From WYEN01 sp049976205 (lineage in GTDB: Archaea > Thermoproteota > Thermoprotei_A > Sulfolobales > AG1): a stretch of DNA of 7,318 nucleotides. The position numbers were made by a program, and so were the translations under genes. The notes beneath the pieces are model-generated. The model saw nothing but the letters and a program-made list of their open reading frames with translations, did no database searches and was not told where the DNA came from. Shown here piece after piece: positions 1-5,394 of this stretch; within the stretch, counting starts at the first letter, position 1, and every line of letters begins with the position of its first letter. The stretch spans positions 1 to 7,318 of the forward strand of contig JBMFIR010000053.1 of NCBI GenBank assembly GCA_049976205.1, given 5' to 3'.

Positions 1-261
1 AATTACTAGTCTCTCATCGTCGTAAGTATTCATATTCTTAATATAAAGATCGATTTCTTCTTTGTATACATCGTAGCCAGCTCTTCTAATAGCATTAATA
101 ATATCTCTGGGCTTGTTCTTAGAGGGATCGTATCTCACTCTCGCCTCATTAGAGGCTAAACTAACCTCAGCCTCAACACCTATCTTAGAAAGACTTCTCT
201 GAACAGAGATTGTGCACACAGCACAATGCATCCCAATGATTCTATAGATCTCTTCTCTCAA
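1..261 (-). CDS. N-terminal HMA domain of a probable copper P1B-type ATPase (3' end outside window)
   Basis: 87 codons, read on the minus strand, stay open to the window edge, so only the N terminus is present. Residues 5-70 form a heavy-metal-associated (HMA/MerP-like) fold: the metal loop is GMHCAVCT (residues 10-17, Cys13 and Cys16), followed by the typical second half with an RYDP strand (43-46) and an RRAGYDVY end (59-66). The frame continues for about 20 charged residues beyond the domain. This favours a CopA-like transporter, which would pump Cu(I) across the membrane with ATP, over a free CopZ-type chaperone of about 70 residues. The start chosen is TTG at 261, because GAGGAG lies at 272-267, five bases upstream; a second TTG at 276 lacks this support. 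An in-frame TAG at 282-280 limits the frame. It follows the YHS gene by 33 bases, so the two are probably cotranscribed. No transmembrane or DKTGT region is visible here, so the ATPase identity is inferred. Confidence 0.75.
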   Translation of the reverse strand, partial: MREEIYRIIGMHCAVCTISVQRSLSKIGVEAEVSLASNEARVRYDPSKNKPRDIINAIRRAGYDVYKEEIDLYIKNMNTYDDERLVI

Positions 262-294
262 TTTATCTCCTCGCAAAATCTAAGAAGATATTTA

Positions 295-483
295 CTATTG
301 ACCATGATCCTCATGAGACGAAGGCATTCCCTTGGGTCCGTGAGTTAAGTAGTACTCGGGGTTTTTCTCAAATTCTTTTTTGCACATCGCTGAACAAAAG
401 TAATATATTTTGCCCCTATACATAGTCTTATACGGTGTTTTTAAAGGATCAACTCTCATACCGCAGACAGGATCTATCTCCAT
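295..483 (-). CDS. Small YHS-domain metal-binding protein
   Basis: A 62-residue protein made almost wholly of one YHS domain. The domain signature DPVCGM lies near the N terminus, followed by a YYFCSAMC stretch whose Cys pair is spaced CxxxC, then KKEFEKNPEYYL, the usual end of the domain. YHS domains occur alone or fused to copper/heavy-metal P-type ATPases and are thought to bind metal. The last 14 residues are rich in His, Met and acidic residues (three His, one Met) and could be an extra metal-binding tail. The start chosen is ATG at 483, because AGGTG (494-490) sits six bases upstream; a GTG at 492 would add three residues but overlaps that SD site. The HMA-ATPase gene lies 33 bases downstream on the same strand, which supports a metal-export or copper-handling operon. 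A cytoplasmic chaperone or donor role for the ATPase is inference. Confidence 0.85.
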   Translation of the reverse strand: MEIDPVCGMRVDPLKTPYKTMYRGKIYYFCSAMCKKEFEKNPEYYLTHGPKGMPSSHEDHGQ

Positions 484-489
484 AAAATA

Positions 490-494
490 CACCT
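490..494 (-). promoter_or_regulatory. Ribosome binding site of the YHS gene
   Basis: AGGTG on the minus strand, six bases before ATG 483. It matches the archaeal SD consensus GGAGGTGAT and decides the start in favour of ATG 483 over the overlapping GTG 492. Confidence 0.55.
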
Positions 495-516
495 ATGTCC
501 TTAACAATACTTGATT

Positions 517-534
517 AAGTAAATTAATAATTGA
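517..534. promoter_or_regulatory. AT-rich divergent promoter core (TATA-like) between YHS gene and phosphodiesterase
   Basis: The stretch around 520-532 (AAATTAATAATT on the plus strand) is nearly symmetric and reads as a TATA-like box on both strands. With the usual archaeal spacing of about 25-27 bases, transcripts would start near 550 on the plus strand and near 498 on the minus strand. Both would give very short leaders that still contain, or just reach, the SD sites of the two flanking genes. This is position and composition only; no other operator is visible. Confidence 0.4.
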
Positions 535-550
535 TAGATAATTGTAAAAT

Positions 551-556
551 GAGGTG
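551..556 (+). promoter_or_regulatory. Ribosome binding site before the ATA start
   Basis: GAGGTG, a six-base match to the archaeal SD consensus, seven bases before ATA 564. It is the main nucleotide evidence that translation begins there. It overlaps an ATG (549) that opens a four-codon in-frame mini-ORF ending in TAA 561-563. Confidence 0.6.
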
Positions 557-563
557 TTCTTAA

Positions 564-1115
564 ATAAAGAAGATCCTTGTTGTTGGTGATAGTCATATTC
601 GTGAGAGAGCTGATGAGATCCCTAGAGAATTCTATGATTATTTCTCTAGCAATTCCTACGATATAGTTATTCACACCGGTGATTTAGTTGATCCTGATGT
701 AATAGATCTTTTCAAGAACTTTAGCAAAGAATTCTACGTTGTTGAAGGAAATATGGATTATCTTGATCTTCCTGATCACCATATTTTAGGGATATATGGA
801 ATCAGAATAGGAACGATACATGGGCACCAAGTGAGACCTAGAGGAGACTTGAATAAATTAACTAAGTTAGGAAGAGAATTAGGCGTAATAATACTCATAA
901 GTGGACATACACACAGTCCATTCATAGAATTCAGTGGAGACATTCTCCACGTGAACCCAGGATCGGTTACTGGTGTGTGGGGTGGTGGAGGAGGATCTAT
1001 GATACCTTCATTCGCAGAATTAGAGATCTACGAAGACACTAGATTAATCGCTACATTATATGAGTTGCGGAGAGGAGAGATAGTGAAATTAAAAAGAGTT
1101 GAGCATAGATTCTAA
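564..1115 (+). CDS. YfcE/MJ0936-family metallophosphodiesterase, apparent ATA start
   Basis: A calcineurin-like phosphoesterase of 183 residues, the usual family length. All metal-site motifs are present in order: GDSH (8-11), GDLVD (39-43), GNMD (62-65), HGH (86-88) and GHTH (114-117). These bind two divalent metals, and MJ0936 homologues hydrolyse phosphodiester model substrates; the natural substrate is unknown. The frame holds no ATG, GTG or TTG before ATG 753, and starting there would discard four metal-ligand motif positions. An in-frame TAA lies at 561-563. The next codon, ATA 564, falls exactly where homologues have their initiator Met (before KKILVVGD), and GAGGTG (551-556) lies seven bases upstream, so ATA is taken as the start. 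It diverges from the metal operon and converges on the SixA-like gene, with five bases between the two stop codons. The product is well supported; the start is inferred. Confidence 0.88.
   Translation: MKKILVVGDSHIRERADEIPREFYDYFSSNSYDIVIHTGDLVDPDVIDLFKNFSKEFYVVEGNMDYLDLPDHHILGIYGIRIGTIHGHQVRPRGDLNKLTKLGRELGVIILISGHTHSPFIEFSGDILHVNPGSVTGVWGGGGGSMIPSFAELEIYEDTRLIATLYELRRGEIVKLKRVEHRF
1091..1095 (-). terminator. Possible T-run terminator for the SixA-like gene
   Basis: On the minus strand CTTTTTAATTTC begins about 25 bases after the stop codon of the SixA-like gene. Archaeal RNA polymerase can terminate on such T-runs without a hairpin. It lies inside the 3' end of the phosphodiesterase gene. 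Five T is short, so this is weak. Confidence 0.2.
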
Positions 1116-1120
1116 GAAGA

Positions 1121-1600
1121 TCAGCTTAATTTAACCTCCCTAAGTAGTTTGCTATTCACTATATCAGGAGTAATGATATAAATCAATCTGCCAGCGCCTA
1201 TCTTAAACTCATCTAATTCTAATCCAGCCGCAGATCCTGATTTTAATCTTATTTTACCACCACCGATTATTTGTGATAAGAGTTCTTCTATAGATGGTGC
1301 ATGACCAACTAAGACCGTGTTATCAACTAGACTTAGTCTCGAAATTACTTCAAGAGATAATTTATCAGGTCTCAAATATTCAGATACCTCATACTCAACT
1401 CCATAGATCGAGGATATTATCTGAGCTGTCTCAACAGCTCTTCTTAGAGGTGATGAATAGATCCTCGAGGGGGGCCATGGAAGTAATTTAGCTACTAACT
1501 CAACATCTCTTCTCCCCTTATCTGTCAAAGCTCTATCCTCATCTCTTTGATCAGGTTTTTTCTCTTCTGCTTCACCATGTCTGAATAGTATTAGTCTCAC
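1121..1600 (-). CDS. SixA-like phosphohistidine phosphatase (histidine phosphatase superfamily)
   Basis: A 159-residue branch-1 histidine phosphatase, close in size to E. coli SixA (161). The RHG triad sits at the N terminus (FRHGEAEE, 6-13) with His8 as the predicted phospho-acceptor. LTDKG (25-29), SSPLRRAVETA (49-59) with the second catalytic Arg, and VGHAPS (98-103) with the second His complete the active site. SixA removes phosphate from phosphohistidine in phosphorelay or PTS proteins. Such systems are scarce in Thermoproteota, so the substrate here is open; general small phosphatase activity is the safe call. The start is GTG 1600, because GGTGAT (1610-1605), an exact match to the SD core, lies four bases upstream and homologues begin right at this strand. 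ATG codons at 1612 and 1666 lack an SD site and add an unconserved tail. It is convergent with the phosphodiesterase and divergent from the next gene. Confidence 0.85.
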   Translation of the reverse strand: MRLILFRHGEAEEKKPDQRDEDRALTDKGRRDVELVAKLLPWPPSRIYSSPLRRAVETAQIISSIYGVEYEVSEYLRPDKLSLEVISRLSLVDNTVLVGHAPSIEELLSQIIGGGKIRLKSGSAAGLELDEFKIGAGRLIYIITPDIVNSKLLREVKLS

Positions 1601-1604
1601 ATAG

Positions 1605-1610
1605 ATCACC
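1605..1610 (-). promoter_or_regulatory. Ribosome binding site of the SixA-like gene
   Basis: GGTGAT on the minus strand, four bases before GTG 1600. It exactly complements the conserved ATCACC near the 3' end of archaeal 16S rRNA and decides the GTG start against two upstream ATG codons. Confidence 0.6.
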
Positions 1611-1624
1611 ATAAAATATATTGT

Positions 1625-1664
1625 GTTAATGAAATAAACAATTTTCTTCTCTATCAATATACTC
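1625..1664. promoter_or_regulatory. Divergent promoter region between SixA-like gene and 260-residue orphan
   Basis: The 84-base gap between the two start codons holds two AT-rich boxes, around 1628-1640 (AATGAAATAAACA) and 1653-1663 (CAATATACTC). With about 26-base spacing, the first could serve the plus-strand gene with a leader of some 26 bases, and the second could serve the minus-strand gene with a leader of some 33 bases; both leaders would contain the SD sites. Assignment of boxes to genes is a guess. Confidence 0.3.
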
Positions 1665-1684
1665 AATGTTAATGGGAGAAATTA

Positions 1685-2467
1685 TTGAGCCGCAGCAGCT
1701 TCGTCAGGATCATTGGTATCAATCTACGAGAGAGTCATATTAAGAAACTCTCAGATCTCTTAACTTATCTTCTTGAAGAATTCGATGAGATATTAATCCC
1801 TCTACCGAATTCCTTATGCAGAGACCTTATTGAGAGATCTCTTGGCAACGAAAATTATGATCCCTCGGTAGCCCTAAGGTACTTAAATACTTCTCTTGAG
1901 AGATTATGGAGACCTATTATAGAAAGGATCTTTCATTTATCTAAGACACCTCTCTTCTGGGGCAAAGCTGTTTATTGCTACTATAGAGATGATTATATTA
2001 AGTCTCTGGAGGAAACAGGTTTAGAGATCTCTAGACTACTTATCTTAGCTAACGTATACAATAAAATAGATCTTGAATCATGGATCAGTGTGTATAAGAA
2101 GAGTATTAATAAGAGATTCATTACAGAGTTAATGAATCAAGTATCTAGAGAAAGAGTAGCGATTATAGTTAGTGGATACATTGAGTACGAGCTTGCACAA
2201 ATATCAATAGAGAGTGCCTACGTTGAGAAGTGTGTAATTGATGAGTTGATTCCTACTCCACAAGATGTAATGATGCTATATTTACTCAGGGACATATATG
2301 ATAGAGATACTCTACTAAAGATCGTGAATTGGATCATTAGATACTTCAATAAGATAATTTCATCTGAGACATTTGATGATGTATACAACTATTTATCCGG
2401 TGATGAATACAGATCTTTTCTAAACGAAGTAAGAGTTAAACCAATAGATCATTTATGCAAAGACTAG
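1685..2467 (+). CDS. Hypothetical protein, 260 residues, unrecognised
   Basis: I do not recognise the family. The frame is clean over 260 codons, has the same codon style as its neighbours and a good ribosome site (GGGAG at 1674-1678, six bases before TTG 1685), so it is a real gene. The protein looks soluble and mixed alpha/beta. A short strand (FVRIIGIN, 6-13) leads into a helix. A second hydrophobic strand is at 35-40 (EILIPL). A long, mostly helical, charged middle runs from 60 to 155, and a third strand (RVAIIVSGYIEYELA, 157-171) sits near a Pro-containing turn at 189-193. It has three scattered Cys and no CxxC, P-loop or signal peptide. The order strand-helix-strand, helical middle, then R-x-strand-G-helix faintly recalls the TraB/ChaN-like fold, but the diagnostic GxxH and acidic residues are not clear, so this is only a lead. 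It ends four bases before the converging dph6 stop. Confidence 0.8.
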   Translation: MSRSSFVRIIGINLRESHIKKLSDLLTYLLEEFDEILIPLPNSLCRDLIERSLGNENYDPSVALRYLNTSLERLWRPIIERIFHLSKTPLFWGKAVYCYYRDDYIKSLEETGLEISRLLILANVYNKIDLESWISVYKKSINKRFITELMNQVSRERVAIIVSGYIEYELAQISIESAYVEKCVIDELIPTPQDVMMLYLLRDIYDRDTLLKIVNWIIRYFNKIISSETFDDVYNYLSGDEYRSFLNEVRVKPIDHLCKD

Positions 2468-2471
2468 ATCT

Positions 2472-3161
2472 CTACATACTGCTCTTATTAATAATTCTGT
2501 ACTTACGAGGAACATAGATTCTGTACACATATTCTTTCCCTGAGAAAACACTTTTAACTATATCAACATAACCCTCTAATACCTCAATGAAACACTTCAT
2601 ATAAGGAGCATCTAGAACAAGTGTATGATACTCACCACCTTCACCTAATGGATCCGCCTCCCTCATAATTAATTCACTGAATAACTCATGATCAATTATT
2701 TTACTCAGGTAATTTCTATATGGCTCCACGTCTAGTGTTCTTATAATCATACTTCTCACTCCTAAGCTAATGAATCTATTTATTAAATAGTCTCGGTCTA
2801 AACCAAATATAGGGTAGATCGGTACTAATCCTACTTCTTCTGCTACTCTAGTACCCCATTTCCTGTGATCTTCTATATATAAATCTCCGTACACTATCCC
2901 TTCCACACCCAGAGATCTTAGTTGCCTCAATATATTCTTGAAATCTTTTTCGTAGCTGGTCCATGTTGTTCTTGCAGTAAATAACTTCATACCTAAACAC
3001 TGCGTTGCTTGCGCATATATCAGTTCCTCTGGTCCATGATAAAATGAATTATCTTCAATAAACATATGTATTGCGTATCTAACATCATGTCCTTGTTCCT
3101 TAGCGAAGTGATAAGCTAGGTAGCTGTCTTTACCACCACTCCACGAAATGGCTAGTATCAT
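2472..3161 (-). CDS. dph6: Diphthine--ammonia ligase (ATP_bind_4 / MJ0570-related family)
   Basis: A 229-residue PP-loop ATPase of the Dph6 family, of normal archaeal length. The ATP pyrophosphatase loop SGGKDS is at 8-13. The family's YGD...EDHRKWG region follows at 91-103, and the C-terminal GEGGEYHTLVLD signature at 173-184 separates it from other PP-loop enzymes. Dph6 uses ATP and ammonium to amidate diphthine to diphthamide on the modified histidine of elongation factor 2, the last step of that pathway, in the cytoplasm. Its ATG shares one base with the TAA of the upstream GTPase gene (TAATG), so the two are translationally coupled; GGTG (3173-3170) and AGGA lie just upstream. It is the last gene of the hisS operon and ends four bases from the converging orphan gene. 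The identity is secure on motifs, and the diphthamide role follows from family knowledge. Confidence 0.92.
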   Translation of the reverse strand: MILAISWSGGKDSYLAYHFAKEQGHDVRYAIHMFIEDNSFYHGPEELIYAQATQCLGMKLFTARTTWTSYEKDFKNILRQLRSLGVEGIVYGDLYIEDHRKWGTRVAEEVGLVPIYPIFGLDRDYLINRFISLGVRSMIIRTLDVEPYRNYLSKIIDHELFSELIMREADPLGEGGEYHTLVLDAPYMKCFIEVLEGYVDIVKSVFSGKEYVYRIYVPRKYRIINKSSM

Positions 3162-3973
3162 TATTCCTGCACCGGTGTTGTGTAGTATCTTATTCTCCCA
3201 TCTAAATATCTTCTAATTATATCTCTCGCAGCCTCCTCGATTATCGGCTCCTGATCTTTTTCATAGAACCATCCTCGATAGATTGCGTATTTCCTGAGGA
3301 TCTCTATAGGATCCTCTGGACATCTAATTCCTAAACCCTCATCTAAGAAACTTGGATCCAGTTTCTGCACTCTCTTGATTATCTCAACTGCTATCTTAAC
3401 TGGGTTCTTGAGCTTCTCAGGTGCCTTGGTTCTAATGATTCTTTCAAGAGGATCTTTCTCAATAAATAGAACTCCCGGAGTATCAATAATATATAGATTA
3501 GGATTTATTTTATAGATCTGCGTAAATCTCGTGTAGCCAGGTGTTCCAGGATATCTGCTTGTTGGTGCAGAACTCTTCTTTTTTAATAGATTAATTAATG
3601 TTGATTTACCAACTTTAGGTGCTCCAAAAACTGCTGCATATGTTTTCCCTTCTCTTAAGCTGCCGAGAACTTTTCCGAAGTCTCCCAGATCTCCATGGAT
3701 AATACTTGTTGCATAAGTCTCAATATTCTTGGATCTGTAATAGCGAAGCCATTTCTCAACAACTTCCCTCGGGACAAGATCTTTTTTATTGAGTAGAAGA
3801 ATTAGTCTTTTAGAATTAGCAATAGCTGTATTCTCTAAGAACCTGCTTCTGAGGATCTCTGGTACTCTTGCATCAACGATTTCTATAACTAGATCTGCGT
3901 TAACAACTATACTAATTATCTCTTTCTTAGTGAGGAGTCTTATCTCTTCTCTCTCGATATATAGTGGTGTCAT
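3161..3973 (-). CDS. Circularly permuted YlqF/YawG-family GTPase, probable ribosome assembly factor
   Basis: A 270-residue GTPase with its G motifs in permuted order. DARVP (34-38), the signature of this group, is followed by G4 NKKD (62-65), then G1 GAPKVGKS (117-124), the G2 region PGTPGYT (142-148) and G3 DTPG (164-167). The YlqF/RbgA, YjeQ and Nug families share this order, and most members work in maturation of a ribosomal subunit; that role here is inferred. The G1 loop has Ala-Pro-Lys where GYPNVGKS is usual, which is a mild variation. The C-terminal 100 residues are a charged helical domain. ATG 3973 follows the hisS stop by 17 bases with only a weak GAGAAG upstream, so it is probably translated from the hisS transcript. 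Its TAA overlaps the dph6 ATG by one base. The location between hisS and dph6 fits a translation-related job. Confidence 0.9.
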   Translation of the reverse strand: MTPLYIEREEIRLLTKKEIISIVVNADLVIEIVDARVPEILRSRFLENTAIANSKRLILLLNKKDLVPREVVEKWLRYYRSKNIETYATSIIHGDLGDFGKVLGSLREGKTYAAVFGAPKVGKSTLINLLKKKSSAPTSRYPGTPGYTRFTQIYKINPNLYIIDTPGVLFIEKDPLERIIRTKAPEKLKNPVKIAVEIIKRVQKLDPSFLDEGLGIRCPEDPIEILRKYAIYRGWFYEKDQEPIIEEAARDIIRRYLDGRIRYYTTPVQE

Positions 3974-3990
3974 TATACTTCTCTAAATAA

Positions 3991-5301
3991 TTATTTTGAT
4001 ACAAGTTTCTTAAGAAACTCTACAACTTCCTCGAATCTGATCTCGTGTCTCTCCTCTGTTAATGTGTCGTAGACTGCTAATTTTCTCTCAGAAACCTCTT
4101 TGTCGCCTATGAAAATAATTATTCTAGCACCCATTTTTCTAGCATATTCTCTCTGTTTAGAAACGTTTCTTCTCATAAGATCAACTGCTACACTAAATCC
4201 CTCTTCTCTTAATACTCTAGCTAGATCATATGCATAGGATACTATAGACTTCTCTCTCTTTACGGTGGCTATGAAAATCTCTAAGTAGCTTTTTTTATCA
4301 AGTTTAAATACTCCCAACTCTATTCCCGCATCAATTAATCTCTCTACACCTATAGAACCTCCTGTAGCCGGTATCTTTTCTCCGGCGAATAATTGTATCA
4401 AGTCATCATATCTCCCACCGCCTGCTAAAGAACCGATCCTTGGTTTCTCAATAACTACCTCAAAGATCGGTCCGGTATAGTAGTCTAAGCCTCTTACTAG
4501 AGACATGTCAAATACTAGATCTATTCTCTGAGGAATATATTGAAGCATCTCGAGAATGAACCTGGATCCTTCTTCAACATCTCTATTATCCTTATATCTA
4601 TCAATTAATTTACCGAGTACCTCACTTGGTTCTCCTCTATAATTTATTAACTTAGTGACTTTCCCAATAACTTCTTGAGAGATCCCGATCTTTCTTAATT
4701 CATCGATCACGCCTTCTAAACCTATTTTATCTAATTTATCTATTGCTCTATAGATCGGTAGAGGATTATCTACTCCCAGCTCCTTCTCAAATAATCCTCT
4801 GAGGATCCTACGATCATTAATTAAGATCTTTATATCCTCAAAATTAAACTCCTTAAAAACTCTCCATATGATCTCTACGATTTCAGCATCTGCCTCTGGA
4901 TAAGATGATCCCACTATATCAACATCACATTGATAAAATTCTCTGTATCTCCCTCTCTGAGGCTCCTCATGTCTCCACACAGGGGCGATGTGATATCTCT
5001 TAAAGGGCAATGGGATATGTCTGTTCATAGCAATGAAACGAGCCATTGGAACAGTTAGATCGTATCTAAGAGCATACCATCTCTCGCTCCAAGGATCCTT
5101 GAATTTCCACATTAACTTATTCTCAGCCTCCTCACCATATTTCCCTGATAAGGTCTCTAGATACTCTATAACTGGTGTATCAATAGGATCAAATCCGTAT
5201 CTCCTGAAGATATTCTCTATGGTGGAGAAAATCTTCTTCCTAAGAATCATTATCTCAGGTGGGAAGTCCCTGAATCCTCTGGGCACACCTGAACTACTCA
5301 A
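3991..5301 (-). CDS. hisS: Histidyl-tRNA synthetase
   Basis: A 436-residue class II aminoacyl-tRNA synthetase that joins histidine to tRNA-His using ATP. The N terminus has the family's VPRGFRDFPP (6-15) and LRYDLT (78-83). Motif 2 runs through WRHEEPQRGRYREF (109-122) into QCDVDIVG, the archaeal/eukaryotic form. The histidine-specific motifs RGLDYYTG (270-277) and AGGGRYDD (293-300) are intact, as is motif 3, GGSIGVER (314-321). The last 90 residues are the anticodon-binding domain. The start is TTG 5301; a GTG at 5286 would begin at VPRGF and is the alternative. A TATA-like box about 25 bases before TTG, with only a partial SD (GTGAT) between, suggests an almost leaderless mRNA. It is the first gene of the operon with the GTPase and dph6. 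Nothing is missing. Confidence 0.97.
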   Translation of the reverse strand: MSSSGVPRGFRDFPPEIMILRKKIFSTIENIFRRYGFDPIDTPVIEYLETLSGKYGEEAENKLMWKFKDPWSERWYALRYDLTVPMARFIAMNRHIPLPFKRYHIAPVWRHEEPQRGRYREFYQCDVDIVGSSYPEADAEIVEIIWRVFKEFNFEDIKILINDRRILRGLFEKELGVDNPLPIYRAIDKLDKIGLEGVIDELRKIGISQEVIGKVTKLINYRGEPSEVLGKLIDRYKDNRDVEEGSRFILEMLQYIPQRIDLVFDMSLVRGLDYYTGPIFEVVIEKPRIGSLAGGGRYDDLIQLFAGEKIPATGGSIGVERLIDAGIELGVFKLDKKSYLEIFIATVKREKSIVSYAYDLARVLREEGFSVAVDLMRRNVSKQREYARKMGARIIIFIGDKEVSERKLAVYDTLTEERHEIRFEEVVEFLKKLVSK

Positions 5302-5318
5302 ATCTAATCACTACACTA

Positions 5319-5331
5319 GTAAATTATATGA
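5319..5331 (-). promoter_or_regulatory. TATA-like box of the hisS-GTPase-dph6 operon
   Basis: On the minus strand CATATAATTTA lies at 5330-5320, centred about 24 bases before TTG 5301. At the standard archaeal TATA-to-start distance, transcription would begin at or next to the start codon, a leaderless arrangement common for first genes in Thermoproteota. It sits in the 93-base gap after the racemase-like gene. Confidence 0.55.
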
Positions 5332-5341
5332 GACCTCAGCT

Positions 5342-5346
5342 AAAAA
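5342..5346 (-). terminator. Possible T-run terminator after the racemase-like gene
   Basis: Minus-strand GGTTTTTA begins about 50 bases after the TGA of the racemase-like gene and just ahead of the hisS promoter, a sensible place for a factor-independent archaeal stop. The run is only five T and there is no clear hairpin. Confidence 0.25.
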
Positions 5347-5394
5347 CCATTACATCACATCATGTTCTCATTGCTTTTTTGAATTCACCAAGAC

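Noticed and set aside
1294..1491. 65-codon plus-strand frame opposite the SixA-like gene
   Set aside because: It lies wholly antisense to a gene with intact catalytic motifs, shows no domain or ribosome site, and looks like a chance open frame.
1450..1510. GTGATGA C-box-like sequence on the plus strand
   Set aside because: No CTGA D box follows at a usable distance and it lies within coding sequence; the same holds for a similar match at 2400.
3789..3986. 65-codon plus-strand frame opposite the GTPase N terminus
   Set aside because: Its hydrophobic, Ser/Ile-rich product is what the antisense of this coding region gives; no ribosome site or family resemblance.
5335..5385. Possible C/D-box guide RNA in the gap before hisS (ATGATGT ... 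CTGA on the minus strand)
   Set aside because: The C box is imperfect, the spacing to CTGA is too short for two guide regions, and C'/D' boxes are absent.
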